This document shows, piece after piece, positions 1-11,800 of a stretch of DNA of 64,000 nt. Every line of letters begins with the position of its first letter. The first letter of the stretch is position 1. The notes beneath the pieces are model-generated. The model was not told where the DNA came from and made no database searches. It worked only from the letters and a program-made list of their open reading frames with translations. Location of the stretch: contig NC_061067.1 of assembly GCF_021917145.1 (NCBI RefSeq), forward strand, positions 3,498,504-3,562,503, in the 5' to 3' direction. Made by a program: the position numbers and the translations under genes. The stretch is from Hypomesus transpacificus (Eukaryota; Chordata; Actinopteri; Osmeriformes; Osmeridae).

Positions 1-924
1 TTTTTCTTTTTTGTTTTGCGGAATTCAACAAAGCAATAGCTGTATTATAGTCATATCGTCCATATTCCATTATTACGGTTGGCTTCCATGGGACCTGATC
101 ATTACAAACTTACCCCAACAAAAAATTATTTAGATCTGTGCCCAGTCCACTGAAAACAGAAGCTTTAGTGTTGTGTCATTAAGCAGTTGTAGGGATTTGA
201 TATACAAACACTCATCTTCCACCAGATGTAATTAACGACTTGTCTGACATGCCAATATGTAAATGATGCAGCTGCATCTAAATTGCTGCTTGTGGGCTGC
301 AAAAACAGAAGAATAACAGGGTGGCATATGGTTCCAGTCCCTTCTTTGCTGGCAATTCCTCTCCAAAAAGCACTCTATATGGTCTGAAATGCAGAGCCAG
401 CGGAATTCCTGACAGAGACCGTATGTTAACACTGCAAGATGACTCAGTTAGAGTCTGAGATGTTAAGGGCATCTCCTTTGCATGATTGATTGGCAGGGAT
501 AAAATGTCAAGATAGAATTATTACAGTTTCAAACTGTATATAAACATTTTTACGTTCCTCTGTATGTAGAATCTGGCTTACCCCTGAGATGTCTCCTGAA
601 ACCAGATTGCTCATCATCATCTCAACTGGCCCTGACCCTCAACTACCTCAGAGTTGAATCCACTGTCCAATGGGTTCCGTGCGTGTGGCTCCATAGTTTT
701 TCCGCAACGCTAGAATCTCAGATATGTATGGAAAAACACACAAACACACACTCCAGCCCTCCCGTCAACCCGTCCACACAACTCCCTCCCACACACACAC
801 ACGCACAATGTCCAAAGCTACAATTTACAACGAATGTTGTACAATTTCTGTACAAAATAAGTCAATGACTGGTATGCTCTTAAGGCAAACAAACATCATG
901 ATGGAGTCACAGTGAGTCAAGTGT
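1..924. other. non-coding sequence, no gene seen
   Basis: Only short open frames without codon bias, splice context or recognisable domains are present. A small CA-rich patch lies near 735-805. Nothing else is supported. Confidence 0.6.
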
Positions 925-1116
925 CGGGGGTCAGATGGCTAAGCGGTTAGGGAGCGGTTAAGGAATTGGGCTATTAATCAGAAGGTTGTTGGTTCGATTC
1001 CCGGCCGTGCCAAATGACGTGTCCTTAGGCAAGGCACTTCACCCTACTTGCCTCGGGGAGAATGTCCCTGTACTTACTGTAAGTTGCTCTGGATAAGAGC
1101 GTCTGCTAAATGTAAG
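925..1116 (+). repeat. tRNA-derived V-SINE-type element
   Basis: The left part (about 930-1010) resembles a tRNA with an A-box-like stretch (TGGCTAAGCGGTTAG) and a B box (GGTTCGATTC at 991-1000). It is followed by a SINE body and by the widespread fish SINE 3' motif ending CTGGATAAGAGCGTCTGCTAAATG. The same 3' motif recurs at 25205-25250. The head carries an 11-bp tandem duplication (942-952 and 953-963), which spoils the normal A-to-B box spacing. It is a retroposed copy, not a functional tRNA gene. Confidence 0.88.
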
Positions 1117-4100
1117 TGTGACCACCATCAGTGTCAGGGATATTACCAGAGGGAAACTAAGGAATTATCACAGGGATGACATCGTTGTTTCCCTGCCTTC
1201 TCTACTTGACTTTCCGACCATGGATTTACCAGTATTATATACATTCCCCATTTTAGGAACCCTCACACACCATCAAGAAATGACCAATTAGTCCACATAT
1301 GTGAATCTACATTTATAACCATCTGGTAACTCATAAATTAGCTGTTCAATTGATCTTTATTTGACTCTTGCATATAGAACTATGTGGTTGCTGATGGATG
1401 GCAAATAGCTAATAATGTACTAGACACAATGATCAAAAACAAATTATGTTGTTCTACCTGAGTCTTAAACCATAATTGGACTACTGTTGTAGCACACTCT
1501 TTTTCATCACTCGCGGATCAATAATCCCGTAGAGAGAAACCAACAAATTATCCTGGAGATCAGGCGGTCGAGTCTAGCGCTGATGATGTGAGAGACGAGG
1601 GGCGCAGAAACACAGAGGGCTGCGATTTAATGAAAAGCCCTGCTCAGGCCGCACATTTGACCATGTCTTACTGTATAACCACGCCGTGAAAGACAAAGCA
1701 CCTCCAGCGTCCCAGGAGAACACAACGCTTGTCTAGACAAGAAGAAATTCACAGATTTAAAAGACAATTTCTTGTTTTCCTAACGGAATTCAGTTAAAAT
1801 ACTGAGTGTTCAAAAAGAAAAGATTCTCAGTTTCCAGTTATCAACAATGCTGTACAATGTAATTGCTAAATATGGCAAATATCATGTTTTCACATCAGCA
1901 GATCTACCTCTACATATTTCTTTACCAGATATCCTTCAGATATGATCAAAGGTTCCACAATTTGCATTCAGAGAATCGTGCTTTTCATTGCAATAACCTC
2001 ACTGCTTAATACATGTCTTTGCTTGAGGTGCAGGTGCTGATGAATTGATTTGAATATGTAGCATTTTGGTCAAGCCGGACAGAAGGTCAGCTGAGTTTCT
2101 TTCATTATGGTGTGATCAAATCCTTTTTCAACCCCAGTCACCTGTCTAATCTGTCCACAAACAATCCTGGTAGGAGCCAGAAATATGTCTGACCCTTGTT
2201 CTCTCTCTTGCCTCCACAAGCAGTTGTTCCTGAAGGGTTTCTACATTCTGGCAGAGTTTAGAATCACTCAGGCACTGGGCTACTGTCTAATTCACCAGGA
2301 CATAGTCTAATTTAATAGTTTTACTTTCAAAATGAAAATAATTTGGTATTTTGTTCACCCAATTAATCCAGAAATCCATATGGGTGGAATAATTGCATAA
2401 TTGAGCAATTTGGTTGGTTCCTTGACCAATGAGGTACATAGAAATTAAGACAACTTAAATTTACACAAATGCTCCTGAGGTGTCATGAAAAATATAAACT
2501 GTCTGGGCTTTTACCCAAGAGCAGGAGCAGGGGTCAAACAAGCACACTACATAAGCTTTAGAAGAAATTATTGAAATTATAGCAGACTTCATGCTTCATT
2601 ATTTAACCTACAACATTTCTCTGTTCGCTCATGGAGAAACCTTGCCTTGAATCTGAAGAGAGGCTGGGGTTTGTAGGACTTGTCAGTTTCAAGGACTTGC
2701 TGAACTGTGATGAGAACAAGAATGGCGATCATTTGTGACATTTTTCTCACATGGTAATGTATTCATAGCCTGATCTGATGTTGCTAATGAAGTTCTGGAC
2801 GTGTTTCTCTTGTCTTTTTGTCACACATTAGTGTGTTACCATGCCATAACACCCCTCCCCTCCTCTCACCATTCACCTCTACTCCCATGCATCCAACTAG
2901 TTTCATATACAACACATATCAATGTGGATTTGGAACACAGTGTTTTGTCAGTCAGTTTGTTTTGTACACAGTGTAGCTGTCAGAAACCTTATAGCAAATT
3001 ATATGACTTTACTTTCTGTCAAGAACAAAATACAAGTAATGACAACGTAACAAGCAAGTACAATGTCATTCTGTAGTTAAGGATAGCATTATTGTGTCAG
3101 TTAAACTCCCTTCTTTGAAAGGAATAAAGTACCCTGTTGATGTCATCTGACTGAACATCAAAAGGACCTACTATTGTATCAAGTGTACAATAAGAGTCAC
3201 TTACATTATAACCTGCTGGTTCTGGCTTGTTCCAACTGGTTCTGGCTGGTTCTGGCTCTACAGAATGAGCTGTTTGTGACTGATGTATTACTCGGTAATG
3301 TGACCTGTAGGTTCGACTCATTCCTCCCAGACTGTACACATTGTACAAGTGTGACTCAGTTCCCAATGAAATAAATGACATGTTATCAGAATGGCAGAAA
3401 AAACTCAGACGTAAAGCTTGTTGATTGATAACAGAGTGATTTCATAGTTGCAACTTGTCCCACACAAACTTTTTTTACAATTAAACCCAGAGAGATTAAA
3501 TTGCAGAGAAAAGCAATTTCTCACATTTGCAGGAAGGGCTTGATACACTCAAGATAAATAAATGACAGAACAGAGGAAAGTGGTTATGACAATTTGGGCA
3601 AAATTTAAAGATGGGGGGGTAGCAACATTTAATAGATAAAGTTTCCAGTGCATACACTATAATCTTTTAGACAGCTCTATACATAAAATCTTCATCATTA
3701 GTTTCATCATTTGATTTACTGTGTAAAAGTTTAGGTTCAATATACATGAATTAATATATTGGCATGAAAAAGTCTTTCCTTACATACATTGTGTAAGAAG
3801 TTTATTCTCAACAGTCCAATCCATACTTGAAATACTTGTGAAACTATTGTTAGAGTCAACAGAGGTGAAGAAACGCTTACTGTGTTGCATGACTCTTTCC
3901 ACAGCCCTTTAAATCTATTCTTCTAAATCAACTCTGCTTTGACAAGATTGAATTATACAGGCAATATTGCACAGCTGGCTTTTGACTGAAACACATTTGA
4001 TGATATCAAAACCACTTGTGACCCATTTATTTTGATTTGAGAGAACAATTGTATCCCATCCCTAATGACTGTTGTGGGTTATCATAAACAATCTCTTGAC

Positions 4101-5232
4101 TGCAAAGCTTCATTCAAGTCTATGCGTGTCAGAGTCAATGATAGATACAAGGCATATGTCACAATATGTTTAACCATCTATTCATCAGGTGTGATCAAAG
4201 TCCCTAGAACCCTGGGTGACCGTTTTGCGTTCCAACAGACCATTTTGTTACACAGTTAAAAATAGACATCCACAGCCATAATGTCTCAATTTATTTTTAA
4301 GAATGTAAGTGGTATATTGAATGTAAAGAAAGTTTAGGAAGGCCGTTCAATCTACTTATTATATTACATGCACTGTCATAGTGTGCGCTTCATACAATGA
4401 CACAGTAACGTCTGAGAACTGCAACCCCACCATGAGTCGTAGCAACACTACTCTTCTCACAAGATTGGGTTTTCCGTCATAAGGAACCAAATTAGAGTTG
4501 GACCAGCTCTACAGAGAGAACACTTTTATTGCTAGTTGGAGGAGAATGATGCTACTGAATAAATCCCAGCCCATAACAACAGATGGAGCCTCTGTGACAG
4601 AAAAACCTGAAACCACCATCTATGGTTTTTCAGTGGTGACTTATTAGCTATCTGTTTGAACAAAAGCAAGCGTTAGCACGTATATGCTAATAAGCTTTCT
4701 CAACAAATCATGGTAAAAAAAAGTAATTTGTTTTTTCTAAAGTCTGTGCGGTTGAAAGCAATTGTTGAAATTGTTGTTATTATTATTATAGGTTTTTTTT
4801 CCAACATTGAAAAGCTAACAACTTGAACAATTGCCCGGACACAATCCTTTGATTGAACAAATATTTATTTTGCTCAACATATGGGAACTTACTTCTTTGA
4901 TACTATCATATCAATATATAAGATTTCATCTTAGGAATGATATTATCTACCTGATGTACAACTGCAAGTGCCATAGAAACCAAAAGAAGAGATCAAATTG
5001 AGAGAGACTTAGAGATGGTCCTACAGTGACAAAGGGACCTGAGCATGAACAGCTAAGGCCTTCTAAGGTAATAAAGGGCAAGTCAGTGGGAGGTTTTAAG
5101 ATGGGGTTATTGTTGATGTTTACATGCCAGGTGTCAGTGGTGTCACAGATTGCCATCCCAGTGTTCCCAGCGAGACTCCAGTGTGGTAAACAGACTTCAA
5201 AGGGAACCACCTCTGCGTGCGCGCAAATACAC
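1117..5232. other. gene-poor non-coding stretch
   Basis: No supportable gene. The stretch is AT-rich unique-looking sequence with a short direct repetition of CTGGTTCTGG at about 3222-3258. A block at about 1530-1730 is less AT-rich than its surroundings and could be regulatory, but conservation cannot be judged here. Confidence 0.55.
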
Positions 5233-5240
5233 TCAAACAC

Positions 5241-5287
<47 letters not shown>
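5233..5287. repeat. (CA)n microsatellite
   Basis: A nearly pure CA dinucleotide run of about 50 bp. Overlapping open frames rich in His-Thr or Cys-Val are artefacts of the repeat. Confidence 0.95.
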
Positions 5288-5290
<3 letters not shown>

Positions 5291-7552
5291 TACTCACTAC
5301 TCAGGTAAGGGAAATCTTACATATGGAATTGAGAAGCTACCCACTGCTAGTTCTCTCACCCTGAGAGGACCAGCACACCATGAACACATTCAAAAGGAGG
5401 AATTCACTCCAGTTAAAAACATTTTCATTGATCAACACTTACACTTCTATTTAAAGATGTAGGACATTGTGTCATTCAGTCCAAGGTCTGTATTTTACAT
5501 TCTAAAGAACCCACAATTAACTATTCCTGTTTGTGTAACGTTTAGGAAAGCCTAAAGCTGTTGTTATAATATTATGGGAACACTTGCTAAAGAATTGACT
5601 GTCCGTTATTCAGTGCTGTCAAAGAGGACAAAGTCATGAAGTCTAGGGTGCTGGAAAGGTTTGATGTTGGATGTTTTAGGTTTGAAGGTTTGTAAGTAAA
5701 AAAAAAATCAAAAATAAAATCTCATCTCTTATTCAGGCGGAGTGGATGTGCCTTGAGATATGCGTTTTGCTGAGGCACGGCATATTGTTTGATTTCAAAC
5801 CCATTTTTAGCAGATCATTATGTCTTATTAAAGGCACCTCTGTTCATCATATAACCTCCCTTCCCACTTGTTTGAATAGCTGTATATCTAGACATGTCCA
5901 GAGGTGCAAAGAGCACATCTGATTTAATAGAGGAATTGGTTTCTGTTCAAACCCAGCAAAAAAGCTGTGTAAAATGTAGCAGTTGCATTGGTTGTGAACT
6001 CATTTCAGAAAAATCTCCAAGCTGCATCTTAGTATAAGGTATTAGATTGGAGGATATATTATGAACTCTATATCTTGAGACTAAACCTTTTCTGCTCTAG
6101 ATTTAGGAATGCTAAATAATCGAAGTTGTTATTTTTTTCCCTCTACTATTTATTATTTCTTTCATTTGGGTTGATCTGAAAAACACATGGTAGGCCAATG
6201 TCTTAATTTTACACCTAAGCCTGCATGCAGAGAATCTCACACCTTGCTTTGCTTCCTCACCCTGCGGCCAATCGGAATTCAGCTCATCTCCTCAGGCGAC
6301 GCCCTGAGTGGCATCTTGTGAAGTCATGCATACTGAAGGGACAATGTCCTCCACACTTCTTTAATATTTAATCAAGACGCCAGAGCACCAAATCACATCA
6401 GATGTAATGCATGCTAGATCATATTGTCTGATCCAATACTGTGCTTCTGCATTGCTATCAATTACAACTTTGGCACCCAACTAATTCGTCTGAAGCTGTA
6501 TTGGTAATTTGATTTTGGGCTCTCTCACTTGATTTCCCCTACCCATTAATTTAATTTGCACTTGCCCATCCGCAGCAGCAGCACATGTTGAGTCATCCAC
6601 ATCCCCAAGCTCATCTTAGCCCTCCCTATTAATACCAGCATTTGCAGAATGCCAACCAGACGGTGGCACTTACAACCCAGACCCCTCTCCCATCTCCCTT
6701 TTTCTCTCCACTGCCTTCTTCACCTGCTAATTCCACCTCTAGTCACCTGATCCGTTGATTTGCTTACCCTGCAAAAAAGTTGAAGCCACTGCCATGTTCT
6801 GTGTTTACTTTGCCCTAGCTCCATTGGCTTACCTATGTGGAGTTTTTTTCCCAAATTCAGAGTGTGTGAGAAGCATCATGCAACAAGCAACCGGTATGTT
6901 ATGATTTATTTCCAATGTGTAACATGGCCTCAGGATTCATGTTTCAAAAGAGCAGCAAGCAGGAAGATAATTAGGGTTAGTTAAGGGGTCTATGTCTTTT
7001 TTTATGACGATCAAGCAGGAGATACTGTCAGAAATGTAATCCAAGTTGATTCGTAACGTTGAAAGAATTAACAAGGAAAATACATCAACACTGTATAAGT
7101 CTATGTAGTCAACTGCCATGCTCTGTTTTGTTTTCAGGTATCTGGTACATTATTTCTTAGATGAAACCTCCTGCAACTATGGAACTATTTGGATCTAAAC
7201 CTAATGTTAATTTACATAAAATGTCATGACCATTAAATGTAACACACCCTTAACAAGCCACTCACAGTAGTTATGAAAACACAGCAGCAGTCCAAGATGC
7301 TTGGTAGCACTGTTGAAATGCCAATCATGCACCATCTTATATAATGCAGGTGCTTCCAATGAAATCTCATTATCCAGATAGAAACAGATTTTAGATTTAT
7401 ACTCTGTAGTACAAGAATAATGAAAAAGTTCAATTTTGTAACTCATCAGGACATTCCATCTCCATGTTGTTTTGTCTCGTCTTAGATTGTTGCATATTGA
7501 TGTGAGGAGAAATGGGCTGAGTGGGCTGGATGATGATCTGCTTGGGAGTGTT
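5288..7552. other. non-coding stretch with a possible regulatory block
   Basis: No gene seen. The part from about 6230 to 6680 has mixed composition without simple repeats and carries several ATTA/TAAT-type homeodomain core motifs and a CCAAT-like site. It looks like typical conserved non-coding sequence, but this is inference only. Confidence 0.45.
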
Positions 7553-7571
7553 GGGGGGGGGGGGGGGGGGG
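7553..7571. repeat. poly-G tract (19 G)
   Basis: An uninterrupted run of 19 G. On the minus strand it encodes the proline run of a spurious open frame. Confidence 0.95.
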
Positions 7572-8038
7572 TTATGAACATCCTGAAGAGAACACCATTG
7601 TCCCTCTGGTTAATGGTCGCGCCCCCTCTTTGATAAATAACAATGAAAGAAAATGCTTTTTACACTGTAATGAGATGCAGTAATTATTGTCATCGATTCA
7701 CATCCGTAAGGATCATGGCTCAGAAAATGTGATTACTTTCATAACATTTCAAAACTTGAAGTTAGTTTCAGAGCGCCCTAACTTGGTTAGTGTTCGACTG
7801 TGGAGAGGGTGAGGGCTGCTCCTGCTTGTGATTGATGAATGAACATCGGGCAGGCTATTAAAAAACTGCAGCTCTCATTCCACAGACAATGGCAATAAAC
7901 ATTCAGAGCGCAGAATCCAAAATGACTTATTTATGGGGAGAGAAAATGTTTTTTTTTTCAACCCATAACCATAAACTCTGAATTAATGGGAAATGCCATG
8001 TGCACAGTTACTGTAAATGTACTGTTTTATCACACAGA
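7572..8038. other. non-coding block, possible enhancer
   Basis: No coding signal. The sequence is complex, with TAATTATTG, TGATTGATGAATG and CAATAAACATTC-type motifs suggesting homeodomain, PBX/MEIS or FOX binding. Function is inferred from composition alone. Confidence 0.3.
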
Positions 8039-8085
8039 CCCCCCCCCCCCCCCCACACACACACACACACACGCACACACACACA
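8039..8085. repeat. poly-C tract fused to (CA)n microsatellite
   Basis: About 16 C followed directly by about 15 CA units with one CG interruption. The same compound architecture occurs at 44463-44502. Confidence 0.95.
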
Positions 8086-8764
8086 TTTCCTTCAAAGCTT
8101 GATAAGCAAGTTTTAATTTGTTAAGTGTCTGTACGGGGATTTTCAAATTAACCACTAGTATCAGCAACAAGACCTTGAGATATAACATAGCATAACAATT
8201 AATAATGTGTGCATAAACATCTCAATGAATCTGGCTTTTAATACTGAATCAACCTCATCTAATTCTCTGATAAACAATTTGGGGGTGCATTTTGTTGCAA
8301 GACACCCTGAAATGCACCCCCCATGACATTTCTGTTCTGCATATCCCAGCATCAAATTATTCTTACTGTATATTGAGGGGACTGGTATGAGTAACCAGAT
8401 TAAGTGTCATGCATCTGACGCTTTCCTAGTCAGAGTTAGCAGGGGGTCCATTGCATTTACATGGAAAACAAGGCCTGCCACGAAATGCTCTCCATCCGCA
8501 TACATTTCTTCCCTTTTACCCCAGCATTATGTACATTTCATGTATGTATGGGTTTGACAGGTCTGAAAACAGAATATTCTACGGTTGGATTACCACCCTG
8601 CTCAAAATCCAAAACTTTCTCTGGGTTTTTGGCAGGCAAGACATTACTCTGGCGCATTACTGCCGCTCAGGTTTAAGACTGAAATGCACCTATAAATGAA
8701 AGGTTGGTTACCCGTCATACAATTCAAATTAAAAGTCCTGCCAGATAATGATAATAGGTAAAGA
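8086..8764. other. non-coding, nothing recognised
   Basis: Short open frames on both strands show no domain, splice context or codon bias. Confidence 0.5.
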
Positions 8765-8846
8765 TAGCGGGGTGGCACCTAGGTTGGCCAATCAGATTCC
8801 AGGGGTGGCACATGCCACCCCAGGCCACTCCCTGAACCCGCCCCTG
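8765..8846. mobile_element. probable non-autonomous hAT-type DNA transposon end
   Basis: The stretch is built of GGGGTGGCAC/TGCCACCCC inverted motifs and ends in CGCCCCTG, the reverse complement of CAGGGGCG, a start typical of hAT-type terminal inverted repeats. I recall GGGGTGGCAC-rich repeats as common in fish genomes. No matching opposite end is seen nearby, so it is probably a fragment. Family assignment is tentative. Confidence 0.45.
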
Positions 8847-11800
8847 TTGTGCATGTATAAGAAAGAGAAAGAGAGGGTGGGGAGAGAGAGAGAGAGAGTA
8901 GGAGACAGAAGTGGGCGAAGAAGGGAGAGAGAGATATCCTCATTAAAGACGGATCAACTGGGATAATGTTTTGATATGATTATATCAGAAAACACAGAAC
9001 CCACCTGCAATTTGAGGAAGATGATAGCCATGATGTCCCTAAAACCAGGGTAATCGTATGCTTGGGACAGCACAAGCACACATACACACGTACACACATA
9101 TCCACGTACACGCACACAGACGTACGATGCGGGTGCATATACTTTATGATGAAGCGGGGAGTGTGTACACATATGTGTTGACAATATGTACAGGTGCTCC
9201 ATTATTCAAAGTATCTCCATGGGAATGAAAGCTGTGACGGAGAGCATCCCCCCCCCCCACCCCCGGCCTCTCTGCACCCCACTGCACCCCCCACAAAACA
9301 CTTCCCAAGCCTGGCTCCTTGGGGAGCTGGAGGGGAAACGTAATCTGGAAGAGAGGGGCGCATCCAGCACAACAACAGCTGTTTCCAAATCACAACAACC
9401 TGGGGAAGGGTTGTGGGTTATATTTTATGAGTGGAGTGGGACCGGAGATGTTCATTTATTTATTTTTCTAGTCATGTTTGAGGTGTGTGACTCTTTGTGT
9501 TCGTGTGACTGTTTGTGTGTCTGTGTTTCTGTAACAGTTTTCATCGCTCATCCCCCATCTACAATAGGTATAAGCTATAACATTTACCATGTAATACTGT
9601 AGAACGATATAGATCCCAATGGTAGCTTTACTGTCTACATATTCTATGAATTTACTTCTTTTCAAATATTTTATTGAACTTTTGAAACATGAGAGTTCTT
9701 ATACAGCTTGTATCCTTGGAAACAATTAGGCTGAAAGCCATTTCATAACTCAAGTATGCAAATACCGATACGGTAAGACCACAAACTGTCCAGTACAGTA
9801 TAGGAAAAATATGATAGCTGGCCATTGAAATGTTAAAGTGCTGAGTTAGTAACATTAGATGTCAATTTGTGCACACACACACACATGCTTTAGTACGTCT
9901 TCATTAGTGTAAGGGTTCTGAGCGCACACCCACCTAGACAGGGTTGGACTTGCACTGAATGCAAACCAATCATTAGCAGCTGAAATTAACTTTCATTTAG
10001 AGGTTCTTCTCTTTTTGTTTGTCAGATTTCTTATTCAGAATTCTAGACTCAATGACATGTCATGCTCTCCCTCATTTAGTCACTTCAACTGGAAAAATGG
10101 GCATTCTGTTCCAACAAAGCATTAAACTCCAGGGCCTGCTTTTTGTTGCTTTTCCTGTTTCATTTGAAGTTTTTCTGGACGTGATATCTAAAGTCACAAG
10201 TACACAGTCACTATCTACCAAGAGGAGATAGTAACGTGGGGACGCATGTTACTTTCACCTTTTCTCCTCCTTCCTCTCACTCCATCTGTTTGTCCTGCGT
10301 CCTCATTCACAATGGCCCTCACCTTCACTTTCTTCTTGGCATGAGCTCTTGTACCTGAAGAAATGGGCTGAAAAGTTCATTTTAAAACACCATGAAAGCA
10401 TTTGCATCAGAACGTTATACCAGATTTGATTGAATATTACCCTTTTTTTTAGCTCAATTAGAAGTCTCAGGTGCTGTCAAGAAGCATCAAAAGCTCAGAG
10501 AACCATATAGTGCACAGCAATCTATATGATAACAGCCTGGGGGCACCAGTCAATATGGCCTGGGGCCGTGTGCTGTGTGATGAGCAGTTGGCTCATTGTG
10601 TAACCTGGTATTATTGGCAGGTATCAGAGTTAACACTCTCAGAGGAACACACCAGAACATGACTTCAGGCATGGAGCTCATATTGGGTGAAACTCAAAGC
10701 TTCTTGTTTTTGGAACAGATGGTGAGGGTGGGGGTAAAGGAGGAAGGAAGGGGTGGGAAAACAAAAAGAAGACAGTGTGTACACCACTAAATGAAAGATA
10801 ACAAAGTAAACTGCCAAATTTCACTGTCTCTGTTTCATCGTGTAAAGCTTTCTACCTCAGGGCATTTTTCTGTTCATCTTCGATGTTTCCTTGCTCACCT
10901 GTTCCAAACATTACTTCTTTGCTTTCTCTGAAGACTCGTAAACTCATTGACGTGTGTGTTTCTGAGTGGGTCAACAGCAACTGTGCTCCACATTGGCAAA
11001 CTCAAATAGAAAAGAGTAGTGCTTTAGAAATGGACTGATATATCAGTTATATAATTTCGCCCTTTACATATTAGCATTTTATGACAGAAACCGATGGTCC
11101 CCCTTACTCTACATAAACTTATATGTTATTTTTATCAATGTTTTTTTATGTTATGTTATTTTATAGAGGGTGTTCTTATTTCTCTGCACCAGAAGAATGT
11201 GACTTCAGGATAATGCAATGACAGTGTACTCCTCCAATGGGATTTGTTAAGGTACATTCTTGTGGCACCAGAGCATAGGCTGACAGTAAAATGAGTTTTA
11301 TCTGGCAGTAAACTTGTGTATGTGAGCCAAGCAGCACGTATCTGTCAGTGATACTAGGCACTGATGTTTCAGTAAGTATAGAGACAGTATAACTGAGCTT
11401 CACCCAAAGCCTGTATAAGCAGAATCATTACTGAGCCTATGGTACTACCATTGCTGTGCCCACCTTTGTCAATAGCAAACAGAAAACTTTCAATAAGAGC
11501 AAACAAAAAATTACAGACAATGTGACACAATTTTATTAAAAATTGACTTTCATGGTGCAGGTTAAATTCTACATTGTTCTGTAATTTGTGTCCATTTTGA
11601 TTCATTTTCTGGGACAAATTGGAGCTGAATCCATTTAAACAATCAGTAATTTTTCTTCAATAAATTCTACTTAAAATATGGGACTGCTTATATCTGGCAA
11701 TGGAAATCAAAAAAACATGTTGTTTTGCGATGCAATATCTAGTTGTTTTATCTCAAGCAACACCATGTTTAGTGACCTGGCAACATGTCATGTTGTGTCA

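Noticed and set aside
930-1010. tRNA gene
   Set aside because: The B box is good but the head is duplicated and followed by a SINE body and tail; it is a retroposon, with no proper cloverleaf.
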